Below are positions 16,211 to 25,336 of a DNA stretch of 64,000 bases, one piece after another. Where the stretch lies: positions 141,814-205,813 of the forward strand of contig NZ_BDQM01000005.1 in NCBI RefSeq assembly GCF_002207865.1. The letters are read 5' to 3'. Each line of letters opens with the position of its first letter. The first letter of the stretch is position 1. Origin of the DNA: Colwellia marinimaniae (GTDB lineage: Bacteria > Pseudomonadota > Gammaproteobacteria > Enterobacterales > Alteromonadaceae). The position numbers and the translations under genes are program-made. Below the pieces are notes generated by a model. It ran no database searches, had not been told where the DNA came from, and saw only the letters and a list, made by a program, of their open reading frames with translations.

Positions 16211-18873
16211 TGTTGGTAATTAAAGCTTGCCTTAAGTTTGATTTGATCAAGGGAAGTGCCAAGTAAGACTTCAAAATCCCCCGCCTCAGCCAACCAATCA
16301 TTAGTGTTTATATCCCAAAAAGATAAATCACGTTTATTCAGCGATATACTGATTTGTTTACTTTCACCTGGCGCTAAGAATACCTTGGTAAAACCTTTCA
16401 ATTCTTTTGCTGGTCTATCAACACTGGATTCAACGTCATGTAGATATAATTGCACCACCTCGGCGCCAGCGACCTTGCCGGTATTTTTAAGCATTGCGGT
16501 CACGGTAATACCTTCATCCGCAGTAATACTTGCTGCCGATAAGGCAATATCCGTTAAGGTAAATTTGGTATATGAAAGGCCATGACCAAAAACGAAGGTA
16601 GGTTTTATTTTTTGTTGTTCAAACCAACGATAACCAATAAAAACGCCTTCGGTGTATAGACTTTCTTTGGCGTTATAATCGTTTAAGGCAATGGGCGCGG
16701 TATCTTCAAGGCGAGCCGGCAGGGTAATTGGCATTTTACCACTGGGATTAACAGCTCCGGTTAGAATATCGGCAAAAGCATGACCCGCTTCCATTCCGCC
16801 ATACCAACCCCACACAATCGCGTTAGCTTGCGCTGCCCAAGGCATTGCCACTGCTGAGCCGGCAACAAGGAAGACCACGGTTTTTTCATTGGCGGCAATC
16901 AAGTTACTAATAATTTCATCTTGAGAGTTAGGTAGTTTCATATCAGGGCGATCAATTGACTCCCGGTCATCTCCATGGCTCAAACCGCCAAAATAGATAA
17001 CGACATCGGCTTGTTTAGCGGCAGCAATATACTCAGCTTCACTAGCAAATAATTCGCCCGGCGCATTCCAACCTAAAGTGAAGTGTTCACTGCCATCATA
17101 TTCAATTTCAAAGCTATAAGATTTACCCGCGATTAACTCAATAGCATGAGTTAAGGCAATAACCTTACTTTTATTCATTGCGTTAGCAGATTCCGCAGCA
17201 TTAATTTGATGAGTTATAACAATGTCATCATTTATTTTTAATTGAAAATTACCCAAGGTTTCCACGTTCAATTGATGCAAACCTGTCATTAAAGGTTTAA
17301 TTTTTGCAGCCATAGTGATGTACTGAGTATTGGCAATATTGCTAGCGTTAGCTGGCGCTATGGCTTTAAACTTTGAATCAACTATCCAAGATTGTTCGGT
17401 TAAGTTTAACCGTGCTTTTTCAACAAAATATGAAATATTCCATGCAGGTGTACCGGTCCAATGACGACTCTCAACATAATCACTGGCAATAGCCGCTAAG
17501 TCACTGCTGCGCGCTCTCATCACAGTAATATTTACCTGTTCGCCAAAGTGTGCTTTTAAGCCTGCTAACGGAGTGACTTCATATAAAGATTTTACTTCTG
17601 ATGAGCCGCCACCCGTGCCATGTTTTTTATCGGCATTCGGGCCAAGTACCAGTATGTTTTTCAGTTTTTTTATATCTAAGGGTAATACCGCTTTAGCGCC
17701 AACAAGGTCATTTTTCAATAACACCACACCTTCGGTGGCAATTTTACGGGCGGCAGCTTGATGTGCTTTAGTATTTCTAGCACCCGGTAAGCGATTTTCA
17801 TCGTACATACCTATGGTATGTTGCACTCTTAAAATGCGCCTAGCTTTTTCATCGGCGACTGATTCAGGGATTTTACCCGCTTGGATCATCTCTAGAAAAG
17901 GTTTTGCCAAAAAGTAATCTTGGTAATCGGCAACGTCGGTGCCCATTTCTAAATCTAAGCCATTAACAGCGGCATCATAGGTATTAATATCAACATGCCA
18001 ATCGGTCAGTAAAACGCCTTGATAACCCCACTCACCTTTTAATATATCCATGATCAAGTGTTTGCTTTGATTAGCATTAGTACCATAGTATTGGTTGTAT
18101 GAGCCCATCATGCCAAGCACTCCTGCTTCTTTAACCGCCGCTTCAAAGGCGGGTAAATATACTTCTCTTAACGTGCGTTCATCCGGTTTGGCATTAACAC
18201 CGGTGCGGTTTAGCTCTTGGGTGTTTAAGGCATAATGTTTAACCGTTGCGGCAACATCATTGGCTTGAATAGCTTTAATTTGTGGAACCACTAACGTGGC
18301 CGCTAAAATAGGATCTTCACCCATGTATTCAAAGTTTCTGCCGTATAAAGGTAAGCGCGCTAAGTTAACCCCAGGGCCTAAAATAAAATCTTTTTTTCTA
18401 TGGCGGGCTTCAGCACCTAACACTTGCCCATGTAGGCGAGCCATCTCAACATCCCAACTAGCCGCAACTGAGGTAAGGTGAGGTAAATAAGTGGCATAAT
18501 CATCGCTCCAACCCGCCGATGCCCAAGTATGGCGTTCTATTTGATGACGGACACCGTGAGGACCATCAGATAACCACATTTCAGGAATGCCGACACGATC
18601 AATGGCATTGATATGAAATTTACCACTAGCATGGGCCAAAGAAACTTTTTCTGGCAAGGTCATTTTTGCCAGTAAAGTTTCAACATCTTGCTCTACTGTC
18701 GCTAGGCGATCTTCAGCTGGCGCCACATCTTGCTTGGCTGCTTTATTTGCGCCTACATTAGTGATATTGGCTTCATTGTCATTTACACAGCCACTAAGCG
18801 CTGTGCTTAGCGTAAGTAGCGCAGAAACAAGCATGGTGCTTTTTAGTCTACCTTTGATAAATAGTGCTTTCAT
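16207..18873 (-). CDS. GH3 beta-glucosidase lipoprotein with PA14 domain
   Basis: 888 residues with a lipoprotein signal ending LSGC, so it is probably a periplasm-facing lipid-anchored enzyme. The GH3 N-terminal barrel includes GPHGVRH, GPGVNLARLP, VKHYALN and the nucleophile Asp291 in LLTDWHVD. The C-terminal alpha/beta sandwich (LGPNADKKHGTGGGSSEV) is interrupted at about residues 450-600 by a PA14-type insert (FQLKINDDIVITHQ, SYSFEIEYDGSEHFTLGW), which in GH3 enzymes shapes substrate length preference. A fibronectin-III-like domain closes the protein. The likely reaction removes glucose from non-reducing ends of beta-gluco-oligosaccharides. A LacI-type operator with an extended 34-bp palindrome lies 34 bases upstream. 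Confidence 0.93.
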   Translation of the reverse strand: MKALFIKGRLKSTMLVSALLTLSTALSGCVNDNEANITNVGANKAAKQDVAPAEDRLATVEQDVETLLAKMTLPEKVSLAHASGKFHINAIDRVGIPEMWLSDGPHGVRHQIERHTWASAGWSDDYATYLPHLTSVAASWDVEMARLHGQVLGAEARHRKKDFILGPGVNLARLPLYGRNFEYMGEDPILAATLVVPQIKAIQANDVAATVKHYALNTQELNRTGVNAKPDERTLREVYLPAFEAAVKEAGVLGMMGSYNQYYGTNANQSKHLIMDILKGEWGYQGVLLTDWHVDINTYDAAVNGLDLEMGTDVADYQDYFLAKPFLEMIQAGKIPESVADEKARRILRVQHTIGMYDENRLPGARNTKAHQAAARKIATEGVVLLKNDLVGAKAVLPLDIKKLKNILVLGPNADKKHGTGGGSSEVKSLYEVTPLAGLKAHFGEQVNITVMRARSSDLAAIASDYVESRHWTGTPAWNISYFVEKARLNLTEQSWIVDSKFKAIAPANASNIANTQYITMAAKIKPLMTGLHQLNVETLGNFQLKINDDIVITHQINAAESANAMNKSKVIALTHAIELIAGKSYSFEIEYDGSEHFTLGWNAPGELFASEAEYIAAAKQADVVIYFGGLSHGDDRESIDRPDMKLPNSQDEIISNLIAANEKTVVFLVAGSAVAMPWAAQANAIVWGWYGGMEAGHAFADILTGAVNPSGKMPITLPARLEDTAPIALNDYNAKESLYTEGVFIGYRWFEQQKIKPTFVFGHGLSYTKFTLTDIALSAASITADEGITVTAMLKNTGKVAGAEVVQLYLHDVESSVDRPAKELKGFTKVFLAPGESKQISISLNKRDLSFWDINTNDWLAEAGDFEVLLGTSLDQIKLKASFNYQQ

Positions 18874-18906
18874 TAACTAACCTTTTTCAACGTCTTTATT
18901 TAGGAT

Positions 18907-18940
18907 GAACAATAAATGTAAGCGCTTACATTTATTGTTC
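18907..18940. promoter_or_regulatory. LacI-type operator inside a perfect 34-bp palindrome, GH3 promoter
   Basis: The core TGTAAGCGCTTACA (18917-18930) is extended symmetrically by ten bases each side (GAACAATAAA / TTTATTGTTC) to a flawless 34-bp inverted repeat. It lies 34 bases before the GH3 start codon. The core is shared with six other island sites. It could also act as a terminator-like hairpin for the halogenase gene transcribed from further upstream. Confidence 0.8.
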
Positions 18941-19016
18941 TAACATAATATCTACCGATATATTTAGCAAGTAAATATTGCTCTTGATAATAATTTTTAC
19001 TCAGCTAACTACTTAG

Positions 19017-20543
19017 CTATGCCTTGCAGTACTTAGCAATAAAGTCTTTTTGCATTGGCATTGTCGCTACTGATTTTTGAATGACTGAATGTATATGTTT
19101 TAACCTGCGTTCAATCTCATCTTCAGGTAGTGCATCAACTAACGGATGATAACCACTAGGCGTTAGCCCTTGGCCATGCATAACAGCTAACCAAGATGTC
19201 TCATTAAAGAGTTCATTGTCTTGACGATAAATACGACCATTAGCTTGGTATAAAGCCATCTTAGCTTGTAATCGTTCTGAAACTTGCAACTTCTGACAAT
19301 CACGCCAAAACTCTGAATCATCACGGTCGGTGGCTTTATAATGTAAAACGATAAAATCACGGATATATTCAAGCTCAGTTTTCGACTGTGCATTAAAGGT
19401 ATCAATATCTATTTGGTTAAAACCTTGATGAGGAAATAAAGCCATTAACTTGGCAATCGACGATTGAATAAGGTGTAAACCAGTAGATTCTAGTGGCTCA
19501 ACAAAGCCCGCGGAAAGACCAATAGCAATACAGTTTTTATGCCAAGCTTTTTTACGTACCCCCGTTGTCCAGCGCAAGAAATTTGGCTCGCCGATGGGTT
19601 CACCTTCCATTTGCGCGATTAATATTTTAACGGCTGCTTCGTCACTAACAAACTTACTTGGATAGACATAACCGTTACCTACCCTGTGTTGCAGAGGAAT
19701 TCGCCAAATCCAGCCAGCTTTTTGTGCCTTGGCTTGAGTAAATGGATGCAAGACCTCCGTTTCTTTAGCCAAACAGGGTATAGCCACGGCTCGATTACAG
19801 GGCAAGACATCACTCCAGTCATCAAAGCCGGTTTTCAGTGCGCCTTCAATTAACAAGGCTTTGAAACCACTACAATCAATAAATAAATCTGCTGTTACCC
19901 GCTCACCATCCTCCAACAGTAAGCTGTCAATAAAGCCATCACTGTCTCGAAGTGAAACATCGACGACCTTAGCTTCAGTGCGATTTACGCCACGCTCAAT
20001 AGCATAATCACGCAAATAATCTGCATATAAGGTGGCATCAAAATGAAAAGCGTAATTAATTTTAGATAACGGAGAATTACCCATATTCTGCGGACGGATA
20101 AATTTTCCTTGTCGTGCCGCGACTGCCGCTAATGAATATTCTTCAAGGTCAGGGCTTTTACCTTGTTGATGCATTTTCAACCAATAATGATGGAACTGAA
20201 TGGCATCCATATTAGTGCCATGCTCGCCAAAGGGATGCATATAAGCACCGCCATTTTTGGTCCAATCAATAAATTCGATACCTAACTTAAAAGTAGCGCT
20301 AGTTTTTTTAACAAAATCATTTTCGTCTATGCCGAGAATTTTATTAAACAGTGATATTTGCGGAATGGTGGCTTCACCCACGGAAACACTACCTATTTGA
20401 TCAGATTCAATTAAGCGTATAGCACAGTAATTTTTACCTAATATTTTAGCTAAGGTTGCGGCGGTCATCCAACCAGCGGTGCCACCACCAACAATAACTA
20501 TGTTGTTAATTTTATTTTGCTGCTTTGCTTGTTCTTGCTGCAT
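19017..20543 (-). CDS. Flavin-dependent tryptophan halogenase-like protein (1)
   Basis: A 508-residue PF04820-type flavoprotein. Visible motifs: FAD-binding VGGGTAGWMTA (residues 18-28), the conserved active-site Lys86 in TFKLGIEF, the halogenase signature GWIWRIPL (WxWxIP) and the halide-side Glu in EPLESTGLHL. Characterised members halogenate tryptophan with FADH2 and chloride. Members next to TonB-dependent receptors in polysaccharide loci have no known substrate. It follows the TonB receptor gene by 170 bases on the same strand and has a strong GGAGG site 6 bases before its ATG. No flavin reductase was seen in the window. Confidence 0.88.
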   Translation of the reverse strand: MQQEQAKQQNKINNIVIVGGGTAGWMTAATLAKILGKNYCAIRLIESDQIGSVSVGEATIPQISLFNKILGIDENDFVKKTSATFKLGIEFIDWTKNGGAYMHPFGEHGTNMDAIQFHHYWLKMHQQGKSPDLEEYSLAAVAARQGKFIRPQNMGNSPLSKINYAFHFDATLYADYLRDYAIERGVNRTEAKVVDVSLRDSDGFIDSLLLEDGERVTADLFIDCSGFKALLIEGALKTGFDDWSDVLPCNRAVAIPCLAKETEVLHPFTQAKAQKAGWIWRIPLQHRVGNGYVYPSKFVSDEAAVKILIAQMEGEPIGEPNFLRWTTGVRKKAWHKNCIAIGLSAGFVEPLESTGLHLIQSSIAKLMALFPHQGFNQIDIDTFNAQSKTELEYIRDFIVLHYKATDRDDSEFWRDCQKLQVSERLQAKMALYQANGRIYRQDNELFNETSWLAVMHGQGLTPSGYHPLVDALPEDEIERRLKHIHSVIQKSVATMPMQKDFIAKYCKA

Positions 20544-20712
20544 AGCTGCCTCCCAGAAAAAATAGAGCGAGGAGCCGACCCTACTACTTCGTAGAAAAGT
20601 AGCGCCGGCGAAGGGGTGATAAGTGTCGATGTTAACAATCCCCCAAATAAGCGTGGCGATTCAATACGGTCATATACATTGAAGCGCCATTTTACACTTT
20701 CTAAGCAAGGTG

Positions 20713-23700
20713 CTAGAAAGTAGCTTTTACCACTAGGCTATAACGACGGTCATTGGTAAACCAAGAACGGGTCACCTTGTCACCTTGCTGATTTACTTGC
20801 ATCTCAGTTTCAGTAATATTGTTGTTCAAATTAGTACCTTGCATACCAATTTTCCAATTATCACTTACATCCCAAAAGATTGAAGCATCTAGCTGGCCAT
20901 TAGCTGTATTATAAATAGGCAGCTTGGTGATAACATCACGGGTAGTTAACAAGTAATCTGAACGCCAGTTGTAAGCAATACGTGCTGAGATACCAAACTT
21001 CTCATACAACAAGGCTGCATTAGCATTTTGCTCTGAAAGTCCTTGCAGTGGTAAATCAGTAAAGGCGATATCACCCGCCTCATCTGAATCACTACTTGAG
21101 TTATTCAAACCTGAATTAGGTGAACCATCCTCATTGATGTGGGTATAGTTTAATTGCACACCTAGACCTGAGAAGGCACCGGGTAGCGCATCAAAAAATT
21201 GTTGGTAAGACACTTCAAAACCCGCGATAGTACCTTTACCACCATTGGTTGCGCCGGCCACTTCTACTTCTTGAGTGACACCATTGTTAGTGTAATCATT
21301 ATAGGTAAAGCCGTTAACAAAGTAGTTGCTTATATCTTTATAAAACAAGGTAGAGGTTAATGAACCAGCTTCTGCAAAATACCATTCCAATGACAAATCA
21401 TAGTTGTAAGATTCCATTGGTTTTAATAAAGGGTTACCTGAGCTTGCGGTATAACGTTCATACTCTGCATAAATTGGCACAGGCTCATCTCCTTCCGGCA
21501 CGTTAGGATCAAAGGTTACCCTCTGATCTGCTCCGCCAATGCTGACATAATTTCGAAGATTTCCTAATGAAGGCAAGGCGATGGCTTCAGAGAAAGCAAA
21601 ACGCACCAATAACTCATCAGTAAGGTTTAATTTAAAGTTAACACTCGGCAGTACTTTAGTATATTGACCTATCGATTGGGTCACTATAGAAGCATTATTA
21701 CCAAAAGCGGCCTGTTCAGCATTTAAGACGTTAGCTATATCTTTGTCATTCTTTGGCACATCATCGGGATAACTAATGAAACCGTCGGTGGTATTATCCA
21801 GTCTCACGTATCTTAAACCGATATTAGCACTGTAATCCATGCCTGAAAAATCGCCTTCAAAATTTAGCTTGGCATAAAAAGCAGTACTTTCTTCTTGGGT
21901 GACATTAATTTCGTTACCGACAAAGTGTCCCGTTGCATCGTCGCGGTCGGCTAAAGGATTCCAACCCCAAGCAACGGCTTTAGCACCAGCTAAGGCGTCA
22001 TTTAATCCTGAGTAGTTTTGTACCATGGACAGCGAGGGGAATAAGAAAGTATTACCACCTTCGGTATTTAATACACCGCCACGAGCGAAGTTATCAAAAC
22101 TTACTTCATCATAAGGCACATCAGTATCTGCATACCAAATATTGTGATCAGCCCACGCTTCAGACAATACCCCCCAGTTATACGTTGATTGTCTGGTAGT
22201 TTGTTGACGATTTGAGTAACGAGCACCTAGTTCAATCGACTTAACAATGCTGTTATCAAAGGTATATTCAATATCCAAACGAGTGGCAAATTCTTCGCCT
22301 TCATTATCCGAAATATGGTCCATAGCGCTACGCCAAAAGTTAGTGCTTGGATCAGTAAATGGTGTACCTGGCGTATGATCGGCTTGTCCATCGTAAGCAG
22401 GATGTAGCAGGCTAATCTTTGGTAAGCCGCTGCCACGCAAGTCCATGCCAACTACGGCACGAGTTGCGCCCATGACAGAAACATCTTCAATGGCCATGGT
22501 TGCGTAAATATATTGCACATCAAAGTTAATGGCCAGTGAATCGTTTGGCGTGAACTTAGCATTAAAGCTGTAATCATTTACAATTGATTCTTCATTACGT
22601 ACCCGGGTTACCATAGTATGTTGCATACCGTAGCGTTGTGGTGAACCATCGCCACGCCAGCCAGCTTCAGAGGTAATGATACCGTTTTCAAAAGTACCAT
22701 TATCATCAAAATCAAAGCTAGTACCATCAACAGGTTTCAGGTTTACTTTCGAATCACCATCGTCCATTTCTATCGCGTTTTCATTCCATGCTAGAGTAGC
22801 TTGCGAACGAATGAATTCACCGGTTAATACGATAGTTTTAGCGGTGTTTTCCCATTGCAATGACGTGGCAAAACCATCTCGTTCTTTATCATCTTGTTTC
22901 TTACTTAAGCGAGCTGATTGAGGAACGTACTTACTGTTATCCCACTCTTGCTGTTCATATTTACCTGCTTGTACGCCGTTTGACTCGACTTTTATTTCTG
23001 AATGAGAGAAGTTAGCCAAAAAGCCAAAACGACCTATATCTGTGGTCCATATATCACTATAAAGGACAGAAAAAGTTGGCGCGGTCTCTTCACGTAAATC
23101 GGTATAAGTGACATCAGCGGAGAAAGAAAATACCCGACCATCAGCATCAAACGCCTTACGGGTATTAAGGTTTACCGTACCCGCTATACCGCCTTCAATC
23201 ATGTCAGCGGTTTGGTTTTTAAATACTTCCACCGAGCCCATTAATTCAGGTGATATATCTTGAAAACCTAAACCTCGACCCGAATCAGCAGAAAAAGCAT
23301 CTCTGCCATTAAATTCACTGCGTACATGTGTTAAACCACGCACAACAACACCACCACCTTCAACACCAAAGTGATCGGGATCATCTGCGGCGGCAAAGCG
23401 TTCAATAGCAACCCCCGGCATACGAGAAATAGCTTCTAATACACTTCTGTCTGGCATAGAGCCCATATCAGCAGCAGAAATAGCATCCATTACCGTATCC
23501 GCATTCATTTTCATGTTTTGTGCTGAAATTAAATTACCGCGTTGGCCTTTAACCTCGATGACTTCAATGGCTTCTTCTTTGGCTTTTTTATTTGTTTCGT
23601 CTGCGGCATTAGCTGAAACCGAACTTAGTCCAATAATTGCCAAGGCGATTAAAGAATACTTAAAGGCATTATGCTTAGTTACATTTTCCTGTTGTTTTTG

Positions 23701-23721
23701 CTGATAGAGTGTTTTTTTCAT
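20713..23721 (-). CDS. TonB-dependent receptor (1)
   Basis: A 1002-residue outer-membrane transporter of the oligosaccharide-type TonB receptors common in Alteromonadales. It has a signal peptide (YSLIALAIIGLSSVSANA), a TonB-box-like IEVIEVKGQR, a plug domain (DAISAADMGSMPDRSVLEAISRMPGV, GVVVRGLTHVRSEFNG, VEVFKNQTADMIEGGIAGTVNL) and a long beta-barrel ending in KATF with the expected C-terminal Phe. It probably imports beta-gluco-oligosaccharides. It forms a pair with halogenase-like gene 1. The upstream region (23722-24012, about 290 bases) holds a TTGAACGTTCAA palindrome but no LacI-type operator. Confidence 0.94.
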   Translation of the reverse strand: MKKTLYQQKQQENVTKHNAFKYSLIALAIIGLSSVSANAADETNKKAKEEAIEVIEVKGQRGNLISAQNMKMNADTVMDAISAADMGSMPDRSVLEAISRMPGVAIERFAAADDPDHFGVEGGGVVVRGLTHVRSEFNGRDAFSADSGRGLGFQDISPELMGSVEVFKNQTADMIEGGIAGTVNLNTRKAFDADGRVFSFSADVTYTDLREETAPTFSVLYSDIWTTDIGRFGFLANFSHSEIKVESNGVQAGKYEQQEWDNSKYVPQSARLSKKQDDKERDGFATSLQWENTAKTIVLTGEFIRSQATLAWNENAIEMDDGDSKVNLKPVDGTSFDFDDNGTFENGIITSEAGWRGDGSPQRYGMQHTMVTRVRNEESIVNDYSFNAKFTPNDSLAINFDVQYIYATMAIEDVSVMGATRAVVGMDLRGSGLPKISLLHPAYDGQADHTPGTPFTDPSTNFWRSAMDHISDNEGEEFATRLDIEYTFDNSIVKSIELGARYSNRQQTTRQSTYNWGVLSEAWADHNIWYADTDVPYDEVSFDNFARGGVLNTEGGNTFLFPSLSMVQNYSGLNDALAGAKAVAWGWNPLADRDDATGHFVGNEINVTQEESTAFYAKLNFEGDFSGMDYSANIGLRYVRLDNTTDGFISYPDDVPKNDKDIANVLNAEQAAFGNNASIVTQSIGQYTKVLPSVNFKLNLTDELLVRFAFSEAIALPSLGNLRNYVSIGGADQRVTFDPNVPEGDEPVPIYAEYERYTASSGNPLLKPMESYNYDLSLEWYFAEAGSLTSTLFYKDISNYFVNGFTYNDYTNNGVTQEVEVAGATNGGKGTIAGFEVSYQQFFDALPGAFSGLGVQLNYTHINEDGSPNSGLNNSSSDSDEAGDIAFTDLPLQGLSEQNANAALLYEKFGISARIAYNWRSDYLLTTRDVITKLPIYNTANGQLDASIFWDVSDNWKIGMQGTNLNNNITETEMQVNQQGDKVTRSWFTNDRRYSLVVKATF

Positions 23722-23872
23722 TTAAATTTCCCCTGATATGGTTCATACCAAATGCTCAAATTGTTATTGTTTTCAAGTATGAATCTTATTATTAGTGATT
23801 GGCTTTTTAGCCAGTTGGCACAGTAGCAATCACAATCAGGGCATTCGTCTTATCTTAGAAAAAATCTCTACA

Positions 23873-23891
23873 TTGAACGTTCAACTTTATG
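23873..23891. promoter_or_regulatory. TTGAACGTTCAA palindrome upstream of TonB receptor 1
   Basis: A 12-bp perfect palindrome (23873-23884) lies about 150 bases upstream of the receptor start. The 15 bases at 23877-23891, read on the minus strand (CATAAAGTTGAACGT), recur exactly at 8058-8072 upstream of the GH5 gene. This may be a binding site shared by these two operator-less promoters. It is speculative because a 15-base match can arise by chance in AT-rich DNA. Confidence 0.35.
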
Positions 23892-24012
23892 CATTCAGAT
23901 ATTTATACTTATAAATACATCTACCTCATTGTTATTTAACAACTTTATTTGTTGTTTGTTTTTTACCCAGCTCACTAAAACAAGCATATTTAACTGAATC
24001 GTACCGACTAGG

Positions 24013-24792
24013 CTAGTTAATCAAGGTCAATTTTTGAAAAACATCGGCGGTGATATAACCTAAATTCTTATTACCATTAACCGCTTTAATATCTATCGAG
24101 CCAATAAAATGTTCGCGCTCTTTACTGCCATCGTTATCACAATAAGCCAACATAAAGCCGAGCTCTTTCCCTAGGGATAATTTTACTGGCTGCGGCTTTT
24201 TCTTTTGCGTGTTTGTTTGCATCGGCATTTGCATTTGCATAGTAAAACTATCGTCATAAACTCGCACGGCTAGCTCCCAGATAACTTTATGTGGTGATTT
24301 TTCGCTGCGACGCCATTTACTGGTTATATGATCGTTTAACAAGACAAAATTATCCGAGCCGTCGGCATTTTTTTCGCCGATATCCACCACCTGATTATCA
24401 AGGGCAATATGATAAGCAAAAGCATTAAAATTAAACTGGTGATTACCACCTGAGCCATCTTCATCAATAAAGACTTCTAAACAATCATCATGCCAATATA
24501 AATGACGAGGATCGGCATGTTGATCAAATAAAATATCATCAGTAATTTCTACCAATAAATATAATTGCTCTTCATCCCACATTATTTTAAATCGACCACT
24601 AAAATCTGCAGCACTCGGTTGTGTACCCAAAATGAGTTTATCTATTGGCTGCCATTTAGCTAACTGCCAACTGACTTCATCGGCAATACCATCAATATTC
24701 ATTTTTCCTACTGCTTTTACCGCTTCCAGCGCAGATACATGAATAGAGCAAAGCATTAATAAAGTGCTGATAAATTTAATATAATTACGCAT
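24013..24792 (-). CDS. Secreted CBM9-like carbohydrate-binding protein
   Basis: About 259 residues with a signal peptide (MRNYIKFISTLLMLCSIHVSA) and a single CBM9-like domain: DGIADEVSWQLAKWQPI, FKIMWDEEQLYLLVEITDD, HDDCLEVFIDEDGSGGNHQFNFNAFAYH. The acidic pattern is typical of this calcium-binding sandwich. It probably binds sugars in the periplasm or at the surface, helping capture ligands for the island's transporters. The ATG at 24792 has an AGGA site 9 bases upstream and overlaps the end of gluconokinase by 8 bases. It is the last gene of the MFS-GH94-gluconokinase operon. Confidence 0.85.
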   Translation of the reverse strand: MRNYIKFISTLLMLCSIHVSALEAVKAVGKMNIDGIADEVSWQLAKWQPIDKLILGTQPSAADFSGRFKIMWDEEQLYLLVEITDDILFDQHADPRHLYWHDDCLEVFIDEDGSGGNHQFNFNAFAYHIALDNQVVDIGEKNADGSDNFVLLNDHITSKWRRSEKSPHKVIWELAVRVYDDSFTMQMQMPMQTNTQKKKPQPVKLSLGKELGFMLAYCDNDGSKEREHFIGSIDIKAVNGNKNLGYITADVFQKLTLIN

Positions 24793-25336
24793 TGTTAATT
24801 TTCCTGGTAATGAGCTGAGCAAGTTTATTTATTTCATCGGCCACTAATAAAAATGGTCGGTCACTATTGACTGAGCTAATATCTTGCTCTCTGAGCAAGG
24901 GTGACTCCATGGCGGCAAATTGGCTAGCAAGTAATGCCGGTGAAAAAAAGTGATTTTCTCGTTGAGAAATCCGCTTGGCAATGACAGCCTGATCGCCGAT
25001 AAGATAGAAAAAATGACAATAAAAAGGCAGTGTTCTAAATAAGTCCCTGTGGGCCGATTTCAAGCCGGAATAGGCCAAAGCCACGGATTTACCCTGCTGA
25101 TGAAGACAATTTAACTTTGCTATGATAGTCGTGAGCCAAGGTATCCTCATCTCATCGGTTAATGGTTTATTGTCTGCCATATGCTTTTTAGCTTGTTCGC
25201 TATGAAAGTCATCGGCATCGATAAAAGTGAGGGCAAGTTCCTCAGCCATTTTCTTAGCTAGGGTAGATTTTCCGGAGCCACTCACCCCCATCACAATAAA
25301 TAACCGTAACCGTGATGGCTGCGTTAGCTTAATCAT
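24785..25336 (-). CDS. gntK: Gluconokinase
   Basis: About 183 residues, a P-loop kinase of the GntK/IdnK family that phosphorylates D-gluconate to 6-phosphogluconate for the Entner-Doudoroff or pentose-phosphate route. It has Walker A GVSGSGKST, the gluconokinase-specific FIDADDFHSEQAKKHMADNKPLTDEMRIPWL, SGLKSAHRDLFR and RENHFFSPALLASQFAAMESP. The ATG at 25336 overlaps the end of GH94 by 8 bases, so expression is coupled. Its place directly after a GH94 phosphorylase suggests gluconate is a product of that enzyme, as in cellobionate phosphorolysis. Confidence 0.93.
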   Translation of the reverse strand: MIKLTQPSRLRLFIVMGVSGSGKSTLAKKMAEELALTFIDADDFHSEQAKKHMADNKPLTDEMRIPWLTTIIAKLNCLHQQGKSVALAYSGLKSAHRDLFRTLPFYCHFFYLIGDQAVIAKRISQRENHFFSPALLASQFAAMESPLLREQDISSVNSDRPFLLVADEINKLAQLITRKINNA

